Virus record (IMG/VR): IMGVR_UViG_3300025137_000020
Coordinates: 41,337 to 105,336 of that record
Length of the DNA stretch: 64,000 nt
DNA from: a virus
Direction: 5' to 3' (one strand)
The notes below the pieces were generated by a model. That model worked only from the letters and a program-made list of their open reading frames with translations, was not told where the DNA came from and searched no databases. Both the position numbers and the translations under genes were made by a program. Of this stretch, positions 22,256 to 31,006 are shown in pieces. Every line of letters begins with the position of its first letter. Position 1 is the first letter of the stretch.

Positions 22256-24115
22256 TTAATCTCGTGAGACTGTAGTATAACTAGCTAAACCAGAAGAACC
22301 AGCAATACTGATATTATCAATATCCCCTTGTATATTAGTTCTTTCCACGTCTATTTGTAAAATTTTCTTTCTTTGTGAAATGATATCATCGGCTGCCGGT
22401 CTAACTTCTACTCGTAATGATTCGTTAACATCATTCTGTAAATCTGATAAATCGACTAAACCTGTATTAGGATAAAGATAACCGACATTTGCATTAATAA
22501 TAACAACTCGACCAGTGGAGTCTATTTGGTACGCATAGATTTGTCGTTTTTCGCTATCACCTGGAATGTGTTTATCCGCAAGAATTGCTTCCTTTCCTCC
22601 AATTATAATTGAAGACGTTGCAATCATTGATTCAGACTGGTCTAGCTTTCCATCGATAGTAAATCCAAAATCCACTTGAGCGGTATCTAAAGAACTCGCT
22701 GTAATGTTTACTAATTTATATGCGTATACTCTAGCGATATTGTTCAAGATAGCCGGATTAGCTGCGTCGATTGAAGCTAATAAATTGGAGTGTCGGTATA
22801 CACCGTCAAAATTGTTTAGTTTCGATTGATTGTAATTAATTAGTGTTTGCTTAATAGTAGAAATTAATCCGCCTAAAGATGTACTAGTACCACTTGGGTC
22901 GTATTTAAAGAAAACTTCAAAATATATATATGTGTATTCGGGGTCAACAATAACTGGAGTTATACCAACCATCTTTTTAGACTCAAGCAATGAAAGAATT
23001 TCGGCTTTCTGTAAAGTAGTTAAATACGGAGCGGCGGTCGGTTTAGCTGAAATATAAACTTTACCGAATTGTGGAATAGGTTCTGTTTCGCCGCCCCATG
23101 CCGCAACGTTGTCAAGCCCTGAAAAGCTTTTCATAATGATTGACTTATAGTCATCAGATGTTACAGCTCTTTCCTGTGAGATAAAGGATAATGGGGCGTT
23201 ATATTTAATTGAATTAATATCTTCTACCTGATTACCTCCAGCTGCTTTTGCTGTAGTAGTAACTATCGCCGAGCCTGATTCATATTCTAATCCACTTTGA
23301 CCATCGGTAAAATTGAATAGAGAAGCTCCATTTGTTAAAGGCCCTTCGGAAACCAAATATGTAAGTCTAACTAGACCCGAGGCTGCAGGTCTTGCACCAA
23401 AAAGATTATTACCAAAGCGGATTTCAAAATTGCCATCTGCATTTTCATCTACAAAATAAATTTTTGAAGTACCATCTACGTTTGGAAATTCGGTAAATTT
23501 ATTATAGGCTTGCTGAGTACCATTGACCGCTGCAATTGTTGGAAAGACTTCTACTTTTAATGTTGAGGTATCTGCATTCTGCGCGTTAATAACAAATCTT
23601 TGGTCATAACTATTATCGATTGTATAATTCTCTACTCGAGTAGTACCCTGTTTAATAATTAGATTATTAAACGTAAAGGTTTCTTGAGATTCGTCTTTTT
23701 GAGCAACTGTAATCTCGGCTGTTTCAAATGAATAAGTTGTAGAATCAATACTAGTAGTAAATTGAGTACCTTGAGGAAGGGTGAGTGTGCTATTACTAGC
23801 TCCTTGTTTCGAACTCAATACTAATTTTATTGATGCTGATGGCGCAGTTACAGACTTAGGAGTATATCCAAGGAGCTTCGCGCGGGAAACAACATTACCA
23901 CGAACTTGAGCGGAATCAAGAAAAGATTCGTTCATTGCCATGTGAGCATTAACCGCATTATAATGTGTATTATATGCAAGAATGTCCATTATGTGATCAA
24001 GGCCAGAGCCTGTAAAATCATAGTCCGTAAATGGGCCCCCGGTGCGTTTAAAATAATCAATAAGATTAGCTTTAATCTTATCAAAATCTAGTTCTGTTGT
24101 ATTAAATTGTGACAT
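22256..24115 (-). CDS. 6: Baseplate wedge subunit gp6 (baseplate J-like)
   Basis: This 619-aa protein has the gp6/baseplate-J hallmarks: the N-terminus FDKIKANLIDYFKRTGGPFTDYDFTG, then AYNTHYNAVNAHMAMNESFLDSAQ with SRAKLLGYTPKSVTAP. These match gp6 of T4-like phages in order and spacing. T4 gp6 (660 aa) forms the inner wedge ring. It starts two bases from the end of gp25 and is followed by the giant gene after a 6-nt gap, so it is one cistron of the wedge operon. No oddities seen. Confidence 0.95.
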   Translation of the reverse strand: MSQFNTTELDFDKIKANLIDYFKRTGGPFTDYDFTGSGLDHIMDILAYNTHYNAVNAHMAMNESFLDSAQVRGNVVSRAKLLGYTPKSVTAPSASIKLVLSSKQGASNSTLTLPQGTQFTTSIDSTTYSFETAEITVAQKDESQETFTFNNLIIKQGTTRVENYTIDNSYDQRFVINAQNADTSTLKVEVFPTIAAVNGTQQAYNKFTEFPNVDGTSKIYFVDENADGNFEIRFGNNLFGARPAASGLVRLTYLVSEGPLTNGASLFNFTDGQSGLEYESGSAIVTTTAKAAGGNQVEDINSIKYNAPLSFISQERAVTSDDYKSIIMKSFSGLDNVAAWGGETEPIPQFGKVYISAKPTAAPYLTTLQKAEILSLLESKKMVGITPVIVDPEYTYIYFEVFFKYDPSGTSTSLGGLISTIKQTLINYNQSKLNNFDGVYRHSNLLASIDAANPAILNNIARVYAYKLVNITASSLDTAQVDFGFTIDGKLDQSESMIATSSIIIGGKEAILADKHIPGDSEKRQIYAYQIDSTGRVVIINANVGYLYPNTGLVDLSDLQNDVNESLRVEVRPAADDIISQRKKILQIDVERTNIQGDIDNISIAGSSGLASYTTVSRD

Positions 24116-24116
24116 A

Positions 24117-24551
24117 TTATCTTAATCTTTCTAAGTAAAAATCTATGGTTTGATCGCCCGGTGTACCAATAATATTAAAATGTACACTAACGGCCATGGC
24201 ATTCAATTCTGCGTTGTCCTGTATGTTAACTTTTATCTTACCTACTCTAGGCTCTAGGCTCGAGATCATATCTTTAATTTTATTTCTAATAGACTCGAAT
24301 GTATAGACATCTACATTATCAAACAATTGTTCAAATATACCACTGCCTATATTTGGGTTAAACAGTCTTTCACCTCTTTGGGTTAGTAGCAAATTTTTAA
24401 CAGACTGTTTAACTGCATCAATATCAGTAATAGGCCGGATATCATTATATGCGGGATGTGGCTTAAAAGATAAATCTAAATCGGCAAAAACCCGATCTTG
24501 CTTGACCGAGATATTCGACGCGCCATTGTTATTATAATCCGAATAAGCCAT
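24117..24551 (-). CDS. 25: Baseplate wedge subunit gp25 (lysozyme-fold family)
   Basis: This 144-aa protein has the GPW/gp25 pattern: a conserved RPITDIDAVKQSVKNLLLTQRGERLFNPNIGSG, then LFDNVDVYTFESIRNKIKDMI and EPRVGKIKVNI. T4 gp25 is 132 aa and joins the gp6-gp53 wedge core. It is followed almost directly by gp6. The ATG lies only 6 nt after a TATAAATA late box, so the mRNA leader may be very short or absent. Confidence 0.95.
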   Translation of the reverse strand: MAYSDYNNNGASNISVKQDRVFADLDLSFKPHPAYNDIRPITDIDAVKQSVKNLLLTQRGERLFNPNIGSGIFEQLFDNVDVYTFESIRNKIKDMISSLEPRVGKIKVNIQDNAELNAMAVSVHFNIIGTPGDQTIDFYLERLR

Positions 24552-24557
24552 ATCAAC

Positions 24558-24565
24558 TATTTATA
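24558..24565 (-). promoter_or_regulatory. Late promoter box 6 nt upstream of gp25 start
   Basis: TATAAATA on the minus strand is followed by G and then five bases before the gp25 ATG. T4 late transcripts start about 5-7 nt after the box, which would put the RNA 5' end at or next to the start codon. Confidence 0.6.
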
Positions 24566-24571
24566 AGACTT

Positions 24572-26179
24572 TTAGTAGTCTTCGCCCAAGAAATCGCGTA
24601 GCTCTGGACTAATTCTTATGGGCTGTGTGGCTCCTTTAGGCACTTCGTGCACAAACCCAAAGGAAGCCAAATCTTTATGAGCTTGATAAGTGTCTGCGAA
24701 TTGTGTGACATATCTTTTACCATCCTCGCTCGTCGAATACATGAAGTGCGGAATAAATGAAGATTCGGAATGCTTAGATACTTGACTAGTATCTTCTTCA
24801 GTTGCATTTCCCGAAAGTACGGATTCCCACGGCTCAAGTTTTCCACCGACTGAATTTGGTATAAAGTTTCCTGCGGATGGAAAGTCTTCTAATTCTTTGA
24901 CTGCGGTATTTGTTGTCCAAGAAATCATTGTTAAAAAGGCCAAGCGACTTTCTTTACTAATTATTACTTTAGCGTTAAATAAAGTATTTACATAGTCGTG
25001 TATCATATTGGCATAATCATTATCTGCTTCTACATGAGTACTATTTCTTATGCTCGTGATAGTATAAAAATGTGGAATAAAATTTGCTCGATAATCATTA
25101 TATTTAAATTTAAATGCTGGTGGTATTCTTATCTTAGCTTCATCCGTACCACACAATTGCCTTAAGCCATATCCATACTCTGGATTATATTCTTTAATGC
25201 CGAAACCCACTTCATTATATACCTGTCGCTGGAGTTGGGGTTTGTATTGCTCATCAAATTTTCCATCATACCACCGGTTATTACCCCGAACGTCAGGTCG
25301 TCTACCGAGAGTAAGAAGCACCTTGCTCCCATAGTTCGATATCGCAGACTCCATATTTGCATATGCTGTTAGCTTTGACTTATATAAAACCCAACGGTCT
25401 AATGCAGGTGGAACTCGTATGTCTGGGTTTAATAAATAATAATCAGCCACTTGGCCCTCTGGGTTTCTTATTTTCCACGCAGACGGTAGGTTGTGAAACA
25501 TAGTGGATGCCTGAGTTTGGTCGCCTTGTTGAGTCATTCCGCGGGTCGTCTCTTCCATCTTCTCGCGAAGTGATTTCATAAATTCTTTCTCGGCTTCAAC
25601 TATTACGGCCTTCGCTGCTTTAGCTTGAGTTACAGAAAATCCTGACTGCGATATTATTTGGTCTACCTTCGGATCTGCCGGCATCTCCGCAGCAGTAGGT
25701 TGCACTGGCTCTGGGTCTTCTTGCTCTGGATTACCATCAATATTTTCTACTACATCAATAGTAGTAGGTGTTGGTTCTAATTTACCATCTGCTCCAACCT
25801 TAGCTTCTACTTTAGGAACGTCTTTACATATATCAAAGTCCAATAACGCAAGTGGGTTTTTTACTATATCCAGTACATCTTCAATATTATCGACGAGGTC
25901 ACCCCATGCGTTTTGTATTTTCTGTAAGTCTTCTAAAAGCTCAGGTGCACCGGCCTTAGCTTTTGCGATTAGTTTATTAATTTCATCTTGAAAATTAGGA
26001 ATTTCTGGCAACTTCGGTATACTTAGATTCATCGCATCTAGTTGCTCTTGGGCAGCTGCCTTTATGTCGGCCAATGCGTCTTTGCCAAGAGTGTCTAATT
26101 GAGCAAGCTTATCAGCCAATGCTTTTTTCTTTTCTTCTAAGCTCGCTAATAATTTATTCTTTCCACAATCTATTGCCAT
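24572..26179 (-). CDS. Structural protein with N-terminal coiled coil, 535 aa
   Basis: I chose the ATG at 26179 (MAIDCGKNKLLASLEEKKK) because it has a strong AGGAGG site eight bases upstream and avoids overlapping the PAAR gene. An in-frame start at 26251 would overlap it. Residues about 10-110 form heptad helices rich in Ala, Leu and Lys. Residues about 110-200 are a Pro/Glu/Asp-rich linker. The C-terminal half is a globular Tyr/Asn-rich domain (LRQLCGTDEAKIRIPPAFKF and onward). Lying between the PAAR tip and gp25, it is almost certainly a virion or hub component. I do not recognise the family. Confidence 0.75.
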   Translation of the reverse strand: MAIDCGKNKLLASLEEKKKALADKLAQLDTLGKDALADIKAAAQEQLDAMNLSIPKLPEIPNFQDEINKLIAKAKAGAPELLEDLQKIQNAWGDLVDNIEDVLDIVKNPLALLDFDICKDVPKVEAKVGADGKLEPTPTTIDVVENIDGNPEQEDPEPVQPTAAEMPADPKVDQIISQSGFSVTQAKAAKAVIVEAEKEFMKSLREKMEETTRGMTQQGDQTQASTMFHNLPSAWKIRNPEGQVADYYLLNPDIRVPPALDRWVLYKSKLTAYANMESAISNYGSKVLLTLGRRPDVRGNNRWYDGKFDEQYKPQLQRQVYNEVGFGIKEYNPEYGYGLRQLCGTDEAKIRIPPAFKFKYNDYRANFIPHFYTITSIRNSTHVEADNDYANMIHDYVNTLFNAKVIISKESRLAFLTMISWTTNTAVKELEDFPSAGNFIPNSVGGKLEPWESVLSGNATEEDTSQVSKHSESSFIPHFMYSTSEDGKRYVTQFADTYQAHKDLASFGFVHEVPKGATQPIRISPELRDFLGEDY

Positions 26180-26183
26180 AATC

Positions 26184-26474
26184 TTAACCTCCTGCAAATA
26201 CGTTTGATGAACCAGACGCGACTGAAGTACATCCACTAATACCATCACCAACTCTTCCGCATCCTAGTCCATTTACTTTTACTGTGCTTGAACCTGCAGC
26301 GATCGGTGCAGAGTGCGATGGGCAAGGAGAACCAGGAAGTAAGTGCCCTGTGTTATTATCGCCTTGGCGAGACACAGCAATTCCATTAGCGAAAACATTT
26401 CCACTTCCGGCTGCTCTCACCATTCCACTACAATGAGCCACATCTGCGTCTCCTATTCTTGTTACTGCTGGCAT
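26184..26474 (-). CDS. PAAR-motif spike tip protein
   Basis: This 96-aa protein has the PAAR organisation: the opening MPAVTRIGDADVAHCSG, repeated short Gly-rich beta hairpins, GSPCPSHSAPIAAGSSTVKV and the closing GRVGDG. PAAR proteins form the sharpened metal-binding cone at the end of the central spike; the His and Cys residues here (HC, H, CPSH, C) suit iron or zinc. It lies two genes from gp5, the spike trimer it would cap (T4 uses gp5.4). The ATG is 5 nt from a TATAAATA box. Confidence 0.93.
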   Translation of the reverse strand: MPAVTRIGDADVAHCSGMVRAAGSGNVFANGIAVSRQGDNNTGHLLPGSPCPSHSAPIAAGSSTVKVNGLGCGRVGDGISGCTSVASGSSNVFAGG

Positions 26475-26479
26475 ATCTC

Positions 26480-26487
26480 TATTTATA
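26480..26487 (-). promoter_or_regulatory. Late promoter box 5 nt upstream of PAAR start
   Basis: TATAAATA on the minus strand is followed by GAGAT and then ATG. This very short spacing recurs at several other late genes in the window. Confidence 0.6.
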
Positions 26488-26489
26488 CC

Positions 26490-28073
26490 CTAAGTGGCGG
26501 TTTCCATATAAGTCTTTAACCACGTTAAAGCTGGTCTTTCTCCCGTACCATCACGATTAATTAATCCAGTCTGATGGCCCTGGTCGTATCTCCAATTCTC
26601 TGTGTTAATATATCCCCAAATCGTTACCCGTTCTACATTAGGGTGATTCCATATCGCTGGAAAAATAACTTGATATCTATCGAGTTGCTTTTGATCTATA
26701 TCGATACTATCGCTGTTTGTACCTGAGATATCAAGCTCTGTAATGTGGATAGGTAATCCAGTTTGACTATGTACATCGTCAATGGCTGCAGTGATTTGAG
26801 CTGCGGTCAAATCATTAATATTAAAATAATGAGATTGCATACCAACTCCGTCAATTAAATTTGGATTATGATTTTTAATTGCATTGACTGCAGCACAATT
26901 TTCATCACGAACTGTTTGATTACTCATCATACCAAAATCGTTTATCCAAATTTTTGCATTTGGAAAATAATTTCTTACTGTCTCGAAAATATAAATCGCC
27001 CAATCATAACCACTCGTACCAGCTCCACCAAATTGATTTATGATTCGAGTAGTACCAGCGTCTTGGTGACCTGTAGCGATTTCATTAAGCGCTGCGATAC
27101 CATAGATATCATCTCCATATCGTGTAGATATTGCACTACACCAAGTTTCAAAGGCCGACTTACTTTCAGCAACACTTAAACCTTCCCACCAATCGGGTGT
27201 ACCTTGATCAGCTCCCCAAATTAATGTATGCCATAACATTTTAATCCCATTTCTCTTACAATGAGCATGTAATATATCAGCTCCACTAAAATCGAATGTA
27301 CCACGAACCTTTTCTACTGGTTGCCATTTACAAAGATTGCCAGCGGCCGCACTATTCCATAAGTCGGCATAATTTGCAGCATTTTGCTCAGTAACAAAAG
27401 GTTGAGTGGATTGTATCTCACTCATCTGAGCAGTATTAATATTTCCAAGCAACTTACTCTTTTGATATGCTAATGCACCTATATTATCTGCAACTTGTAC
27501 ACGTTGTGCAGTAGCTCTACCTATAAGTTGAGCAAAAATATTTTGGTTTAAAACAGTATGAGTAAATGAATAAGTTAATCCATCAGTCGCACCACTGTCA
27601 TATTTTATTGCAAATTGTACTTGATACGTAACATCAACTTCACTGGAGCCCTCTTCGGCCTTAAATAATTCAACGTTGTCGGGCAAAGCAGTTATATTGT
27701 TTCCTATAGTGGGGGTTTCAATTAAATCACTTGAACCAGCCGAAACGTGTTTTACTACGTCGTCTGTGAATGCCCCATCGTATTGTCCGACTAATCTTAT
27801 TTTATATTCTCCACTGGTATCTACATCATGTGGATATGTTACAGCTGTTCCGCCTAGCTCAAGAGTGATTGTTATAGTATCATTCGTGCTTATGTTTTGA
27901 CTGATGTCAATAAAAGGCGAACCCGTCATGTGGGTCAATCCTGTTATTTCGGTGATATTACCATCGGGGCTAGAGTCTAAGTTTTTATTAACAGTAATTA
28001 GCTTTGTAAAATTAAATGCTTTGCCACGAGCTTTATCTTGGGAATTAATATCTGTGATTTCAATATCTGACAT
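26490..28073 (-). CDS. GH10-family glycoside hydrolase (xylanase-like) in the baseplate operon
   Basis: This 527-aa protein has two parts. Residues 1-190 form a beta-rich N-terminal domain that may dock it to the virion. Residues about 200-525 carry the GH10 signature set in order: KWQPVEKVRGTFDF (44-KWxxxEPxxGxFxF type), WHTLIW with His282, ALNEIATG with the acid/base Glu331, IWINDFGM, IDGVGMQSHY, and HITELDIS with the nucleophile Glu446, then VTIWGYIN. GH10 enzymes cleave beta-1,4-xylan and related glycans by a retaining mechanism, and both catalytic glutamates are present. The gene is embedded between gp5 and the PAAR tip and overlaps the preceding small ORF by one base. It probably clears capsule or exopolysaccharide at adsorption; the substrate is unknown. 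Confidence 0.88.
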   Translation of the reverse strand: MSDIEITDINSQDKARGKAFNFTKLITVNKNLDSSPDGNITEITGLTHMTGSPFIDISQNISTNDTITITLELGGTAVTYPHDVDTSGEYKIRLVGQYDGAFTDDVVKHVSAGSSDLIETPTIGNNITALPDNVELFKAEEGSSEVDVTYQVQFAIKYDSGATDGLTYSFTHTVLNQNIFAQLIGRATAQRVQVADNIGALAYQKSKLLGNINTAQMSEIQSTQPFVTEQNAANYADLWNSAAAGNLCKWQPVEKVRGTFDFSGADILHAHCKRNGIKMLWHTLIWGADQGTPDWWEGLSVAESKSAFETWCSAISTRYGDDIYGIAALNEIATGHQDAGTTRIINQFGGAGTSGYDWAIYIFETVRNYFPNAKIWINDFGMMSNQTVRDENCAAVNAIKNHNPNLIDGVGMQSHYFNINDLTAAQITAAIDDVHSQTGLPIHITELDISGTNSDSIDIDQKQLDRYQVIFPAIWNHPNVERVTIWGYINTENWRYDQGHQTGLINRDGTGERPALTWLKTYMETAT

Positions 28074-28270
28074 TACATAGTTTCCCGTTCTAGTAATTCT
28101 TGTAACTTACCTTCCCACTGTTCCATTTCCTCATGCTGTTCATCAGTATGAGGTGGGTCAGGCATCTCTGGTACAAATGCAATTACGTTCTCAAATGACT
28201 CTGGTATTTCTTCAAAATTCTGATATACCTTAGTTCTACCACCTATTAAAATTTTAAAATAGTGTGCCAT
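28073..28270 (-). CDS. Small acidic protein between gp5 and GH10 gene
   Basis: This 65-aa protein begins MAHYFKILIGGRTKVYQNFEEIP and has an acidic, His-containing helical C-terminus (DPPHTDEQHEEMEQWEGKLQ). It shares single bases with both neighbours (its start with the gp5 stop, its stop with the GH10 start), so translation is coupled. No known family is recognised. Context suggests a hub-associated or assembly role. Confidence 0.75.
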   Translation of the reverse strand: MAHYFKILIGGRTKVYQNFEEIPESFENVIAFVPEMPDPPHTDEQHEEMEQWEGKLQELLERETM

Positions 28271-29622
28271 TAGTTTAGATTAATCCGCGAACCGTCGATA
28301 TCTGTAATTCCTGCTGCGTGTAAGTCCATCGCATCTGGTGTATCTACAGTAATCTTTCCGGTCGCGTCAATATCTAAAGTCGATGTCACATCAATCTTAT
28401 ATGTAGTATCAATAACATCTGTTCTTGCACCGGTATTTTGTTTAAGCGTACCAATAACTGACCGCGATTCATTACCCATAATTACACTCTTTAAATTTTT
28501 ACCAAATGTGATATTCCCGCTTCTCTTACATTCAAACTCAAACGCTCTTGGAGAATCATTTGCTGATGGAGATTGGTGACTAGCGTGAATAGTTCTTTTT
28601 TCGAATTCGCCAATACTAGAAATTAAATTTCCTTTTACATTCATCATTTGGTTTTTATCTACTTCAAGGAAATCAGACATCACGATCTTTTCATGCTTAT
28701 TGCCACGAACTAAAAGGTGATAATCTTTTTCTACTTCCATATAATAATCGCCTTTAACCAATGTTCTTGCATCACCGTTAATAGTTACATTGCAATTTCC
28801 TTTAATAGAAACATTATTATTTTCAAGTACAACCTTATATTCATTTCCATTTACAACGATAGTTTTATCTCCACTAGCATCAATTTCACTATAAGTACCT
28901 GAAGTGTGTTGTACTAAAATTCTTTCGTTATTGGGAGTTTCATCAAATTCTACAATATGACCACAGCCGTATTCTTTAGTATGGCAATTAGGATACGTAG
29001 GATTTGTAATATCTTCTTGGCTTTCTTGTAACCATCGTTTTCTTTCAAAGAATTTGGCGTCTTTCTGCAAAGTATTCTTAAGTGTGTCTGTGCTAGGCGG
29101 AACCGCCATTGGTATATTTACTTTCTTGCCGTCTTTATCGAGCGCGCGAGAATCATTCCGTAAACTACTTTTATCAATATAAGACTTAGACTCCCTATAT
29201 TCACTGGTAGCACCTTTAGGTTGGTCATTCGCGTTTGCAGTTCTGGGATTTTCTCCAAATGGGTCCGCGAACCCCTTTTCGTAATCAGAACCCATGGGTG
29301 TTCTAGATGGTAATGTTCCTAATACTAATGGGTCTTGGCATGCCTCGCCATCTCTAAAGAATCCAACTACCCAGCTACCTTGAACAACACCAGTAGCAGC
29401 TTCACCAATACCAGAGCATGACCCAGAAGTAATCGGTGTCATCACATTCGCCCACGGCAAATCAATAGTACGAATACCGTCTTCTTTATTTTTATTTGAG
29501 GTGTGATAACCAAAGCATCTTACTCTCACTCGTCCTTGTTCATACGGGTCGTGAATATCTTCTACTACACCAATAAACCAATGAAACCCCGTTGATAGGA
29601 AATTATTATTTTTATAATCCAT
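28270..29622 (-). CDS. 5: Baseplate central spike gp5 (OB fold plus beta-helix, no lysozyme domain)
   Basis: This 450-aa protein starts with a gp5/VgrG OB-fold region (FHWFIGVVEDIHDPYEQGRVRVR, then LPWANVMTP and WVVGFFRDGEACQDPLVLGTL). From about residue 215 it runs into a beta-helix with short valine/glycine repeats (ISIKGNCNVTINGDARTLVKGDYYMEV style, residues about 260-350). T4 gp5 is 575 aa and has a T4-lysozyme-type domain between these parts. Here that interval is a short polar linker without lysozyme motifs, so peptidoglycan must be cut by another enzyme or not at this step. It is preceded by the gp27-like hub gene. Confidence 0.92.
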   Translation of the reverse strand: MDYKNNNFLSTGFHWFIGVVEDIHDPYEQGRVRVRCFGYHTSNKNKEDGIRTIDLPWANVMTPITSGSCSGIGEAATGVVQGSWVVGFFRDGEACQDPLVLGTLPSRTPMGSDYEKGFADPFGENPRTANANDQPKGATSEYRESKSYIDKSSLRNDSRALDKDGKKVNIPMAVPPSTDTLKNTLQKDAKFFERKRWLQESQEDITNPTYPNCHTKEYGCGHIVEFDETPNNERILVQHTSGTYSEIDASGDKTIVVNGNEYKVVLENNNVSIKGNCNVTINGDARTLVKGDYYMEVEKDYHLLVRGNKHEKIVMSDFLEVDKNQMMNVKGNLISSIGEFEKRTIHASHQSPSANDSPRAFEFECKRSGNITFGKNLKSVIMGNESRSVIGTLKQNTGARTDVIDTTYKIDVTSTLDIDATGKITVDTPDAMDLHAAGITDIDGSRINLN

Positions 29623-29625
29623 AAT

Positions 29626-30996
29626 TTAAATTTCGGAAAAAACTGAATCCTTTTTGCATTCTACGTCACATGTATATTTATCTTCTTGATCGTTAAATTC
29701 AAATTTGTGTAGAACTGACGTTATTAAATAATTACCAGAAAGCAATTTGTCGAGATGCCCGGTATCAGCATCTTCGCTGTTATACCCGCGGTATGCTATA
29801 GCTTCCATAGATTTAGGAAATAACAATTTGATTTTTCTACCAGCCTGTAAATTAAAATCGCCATTCAATGTAATATTTTGGGTCATTGTATTTAATTTAG
29901 AATTAAACGCGTTTATTGTAGCAGCCCCGTGTCGCATATCATTTCCATAGTTCTTATTTGCGCCATACGCTAATTCATTGATAGAAAAATATTCTGTATG
30001 GGCATCAGGCAAAGAATTTAAAGGTCTACTGTTATTTCTTCCAATCTTAAAAGACTGCGATAATAGTGTATGGCCTCTGTCTGATACAGCAGTCTTTCTA
30101 ACATTCGAACCGCTATCACCACCATAATCAAATTCTTTCTGTTTAAATGTTTTATTTGACAAATCTAGAAAATTATTTTTCGAGGCATAGCCGCCACGTA
30201 CTGATTGCGCAACCTTTGACATACCTAAATTAGAAGAGAAATCTAGTATTCTAGTCTGTCTTTCTACATAATCATCTTCGGTATGAGGTGCTGCAGTGTA
30301 TCCTTTTAAATAGACATATGCATTGTAATTTTTATTTAGTTCCGAATCCATTAAATACGACAGTGAATATAGTCGTACCATGTTATCAATGCTCTGGAAG
30401 AAAAAGAATGGTGCTCCGTTTTCATCGTGAGCAGATTTTCTAAAATACTCAATTGCGGATAATGGTTCTTGCATATTAATTATACCTTTATGCCTAGAAA
30501 CATCAGTTCCTTTAATAGACATACTATCATAAAATAAATCATTTTGTACAATTCTTCTAATCTGCTCACTAGCACTACTATTATATGCCCGAGAGATTTT
30601 CATAAATTTAGAATTATACGCATGATGCGAAATTCCCTTTAAAACGTATGCTTGCTGATTAGCATTAGTATGGGATTTTGCAAAGTCAGAGTATTCTGTA
30701 ATCACAAATTCCATAGTTCTATTAACCGGCGTGTCACTTACAAACGGCCATTTCTCAAACTCAATACTTAAAGTCTCTTGTCCAATAAGAGCAAAAGACT
30801 CAAAGAAATTAACTGAATCCGCAATAGTAACTTCGATTATAATTGAAGGTAAGTATATACTTTCACGAATTACAATATTAGAAATCAATTCGTCAATTAC
30901 ACGGAAGTCTCCTGTGTGATTATATAATTTAGCACTTACTAAACTGAAATGCGAAGGGTCTAAGCTTTTTCCACTGCTCGATAATGTTGTTGCCAT
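29626..30996 (-). CDS. 27: Baseplate hub protein, gp27-like
   Basis: This 456-aa protein lies directly upstream of gp5 with a 3-nt gap, as gp27-type hub proteins pair with gp5. The N-terminus reads HTGDFRVIDELISNIVIRESIYLPSI, followed by alternating strands typical of the tail-tube-like hub folds. The middle contains QEPLSAIEYFRKSAHDENGAPFFFFQ, the pattern of hub proteins that process helix-plus-strand domains. T4 gp27 is 391 aa. The assignment rests on position and general pattern rather than long identity. Confidence 0.75.
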   Translation of the reverse strand: MATTLSSSGKSLDPSHFSLVSAKLYNHTGDFRVIDELISNIVIRESIYLPSIIIEVTIADSVNFFESFALIGQETLSIEFEKWPFVSDTPVNRTMEFVITEYSDFAKSHTNANQQAYVLKGISHHAYNSKFMKISRAYNSSASEQIRRIVQNDLFYDSMSIKGTDVSRHKGIINMQEPLSAIEYFRKSAHDENGAPFFFFQSIDNMVRLYSLSYLMDSELNKNYNAYVYLKGYTAAPHTEDDYVERQTRILDFSSNLGMSKVAQSVRGGYASKNNFLDLSNKTFKQKEFDYGGDSGSNVRKTAVSDRGHTLLSQSFKIGRNNSRPLNSLPDAHTEYFSINELAYGANKNYGNDMRHGAATINAFNSKLNTMTQNITLNGDFNLQAGRKIKLLFPKSMEAIAYRGYNSEDADTGHLDKLLSGNYLITSVLHKFEFNDQEDKYTCDVECKKDSVFSEI

Positions 30997-31006
30997 AATT
31001 TATTTC

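Noticed and set aside
28270-29622. Possible VgrG of a type VI secretion system
   Set aside because: The order gp27-like, gp5, PAAR, gp25 and gp6 with gp48 and gp53 is that of a T4-like virion, and no T6SS genes are present.
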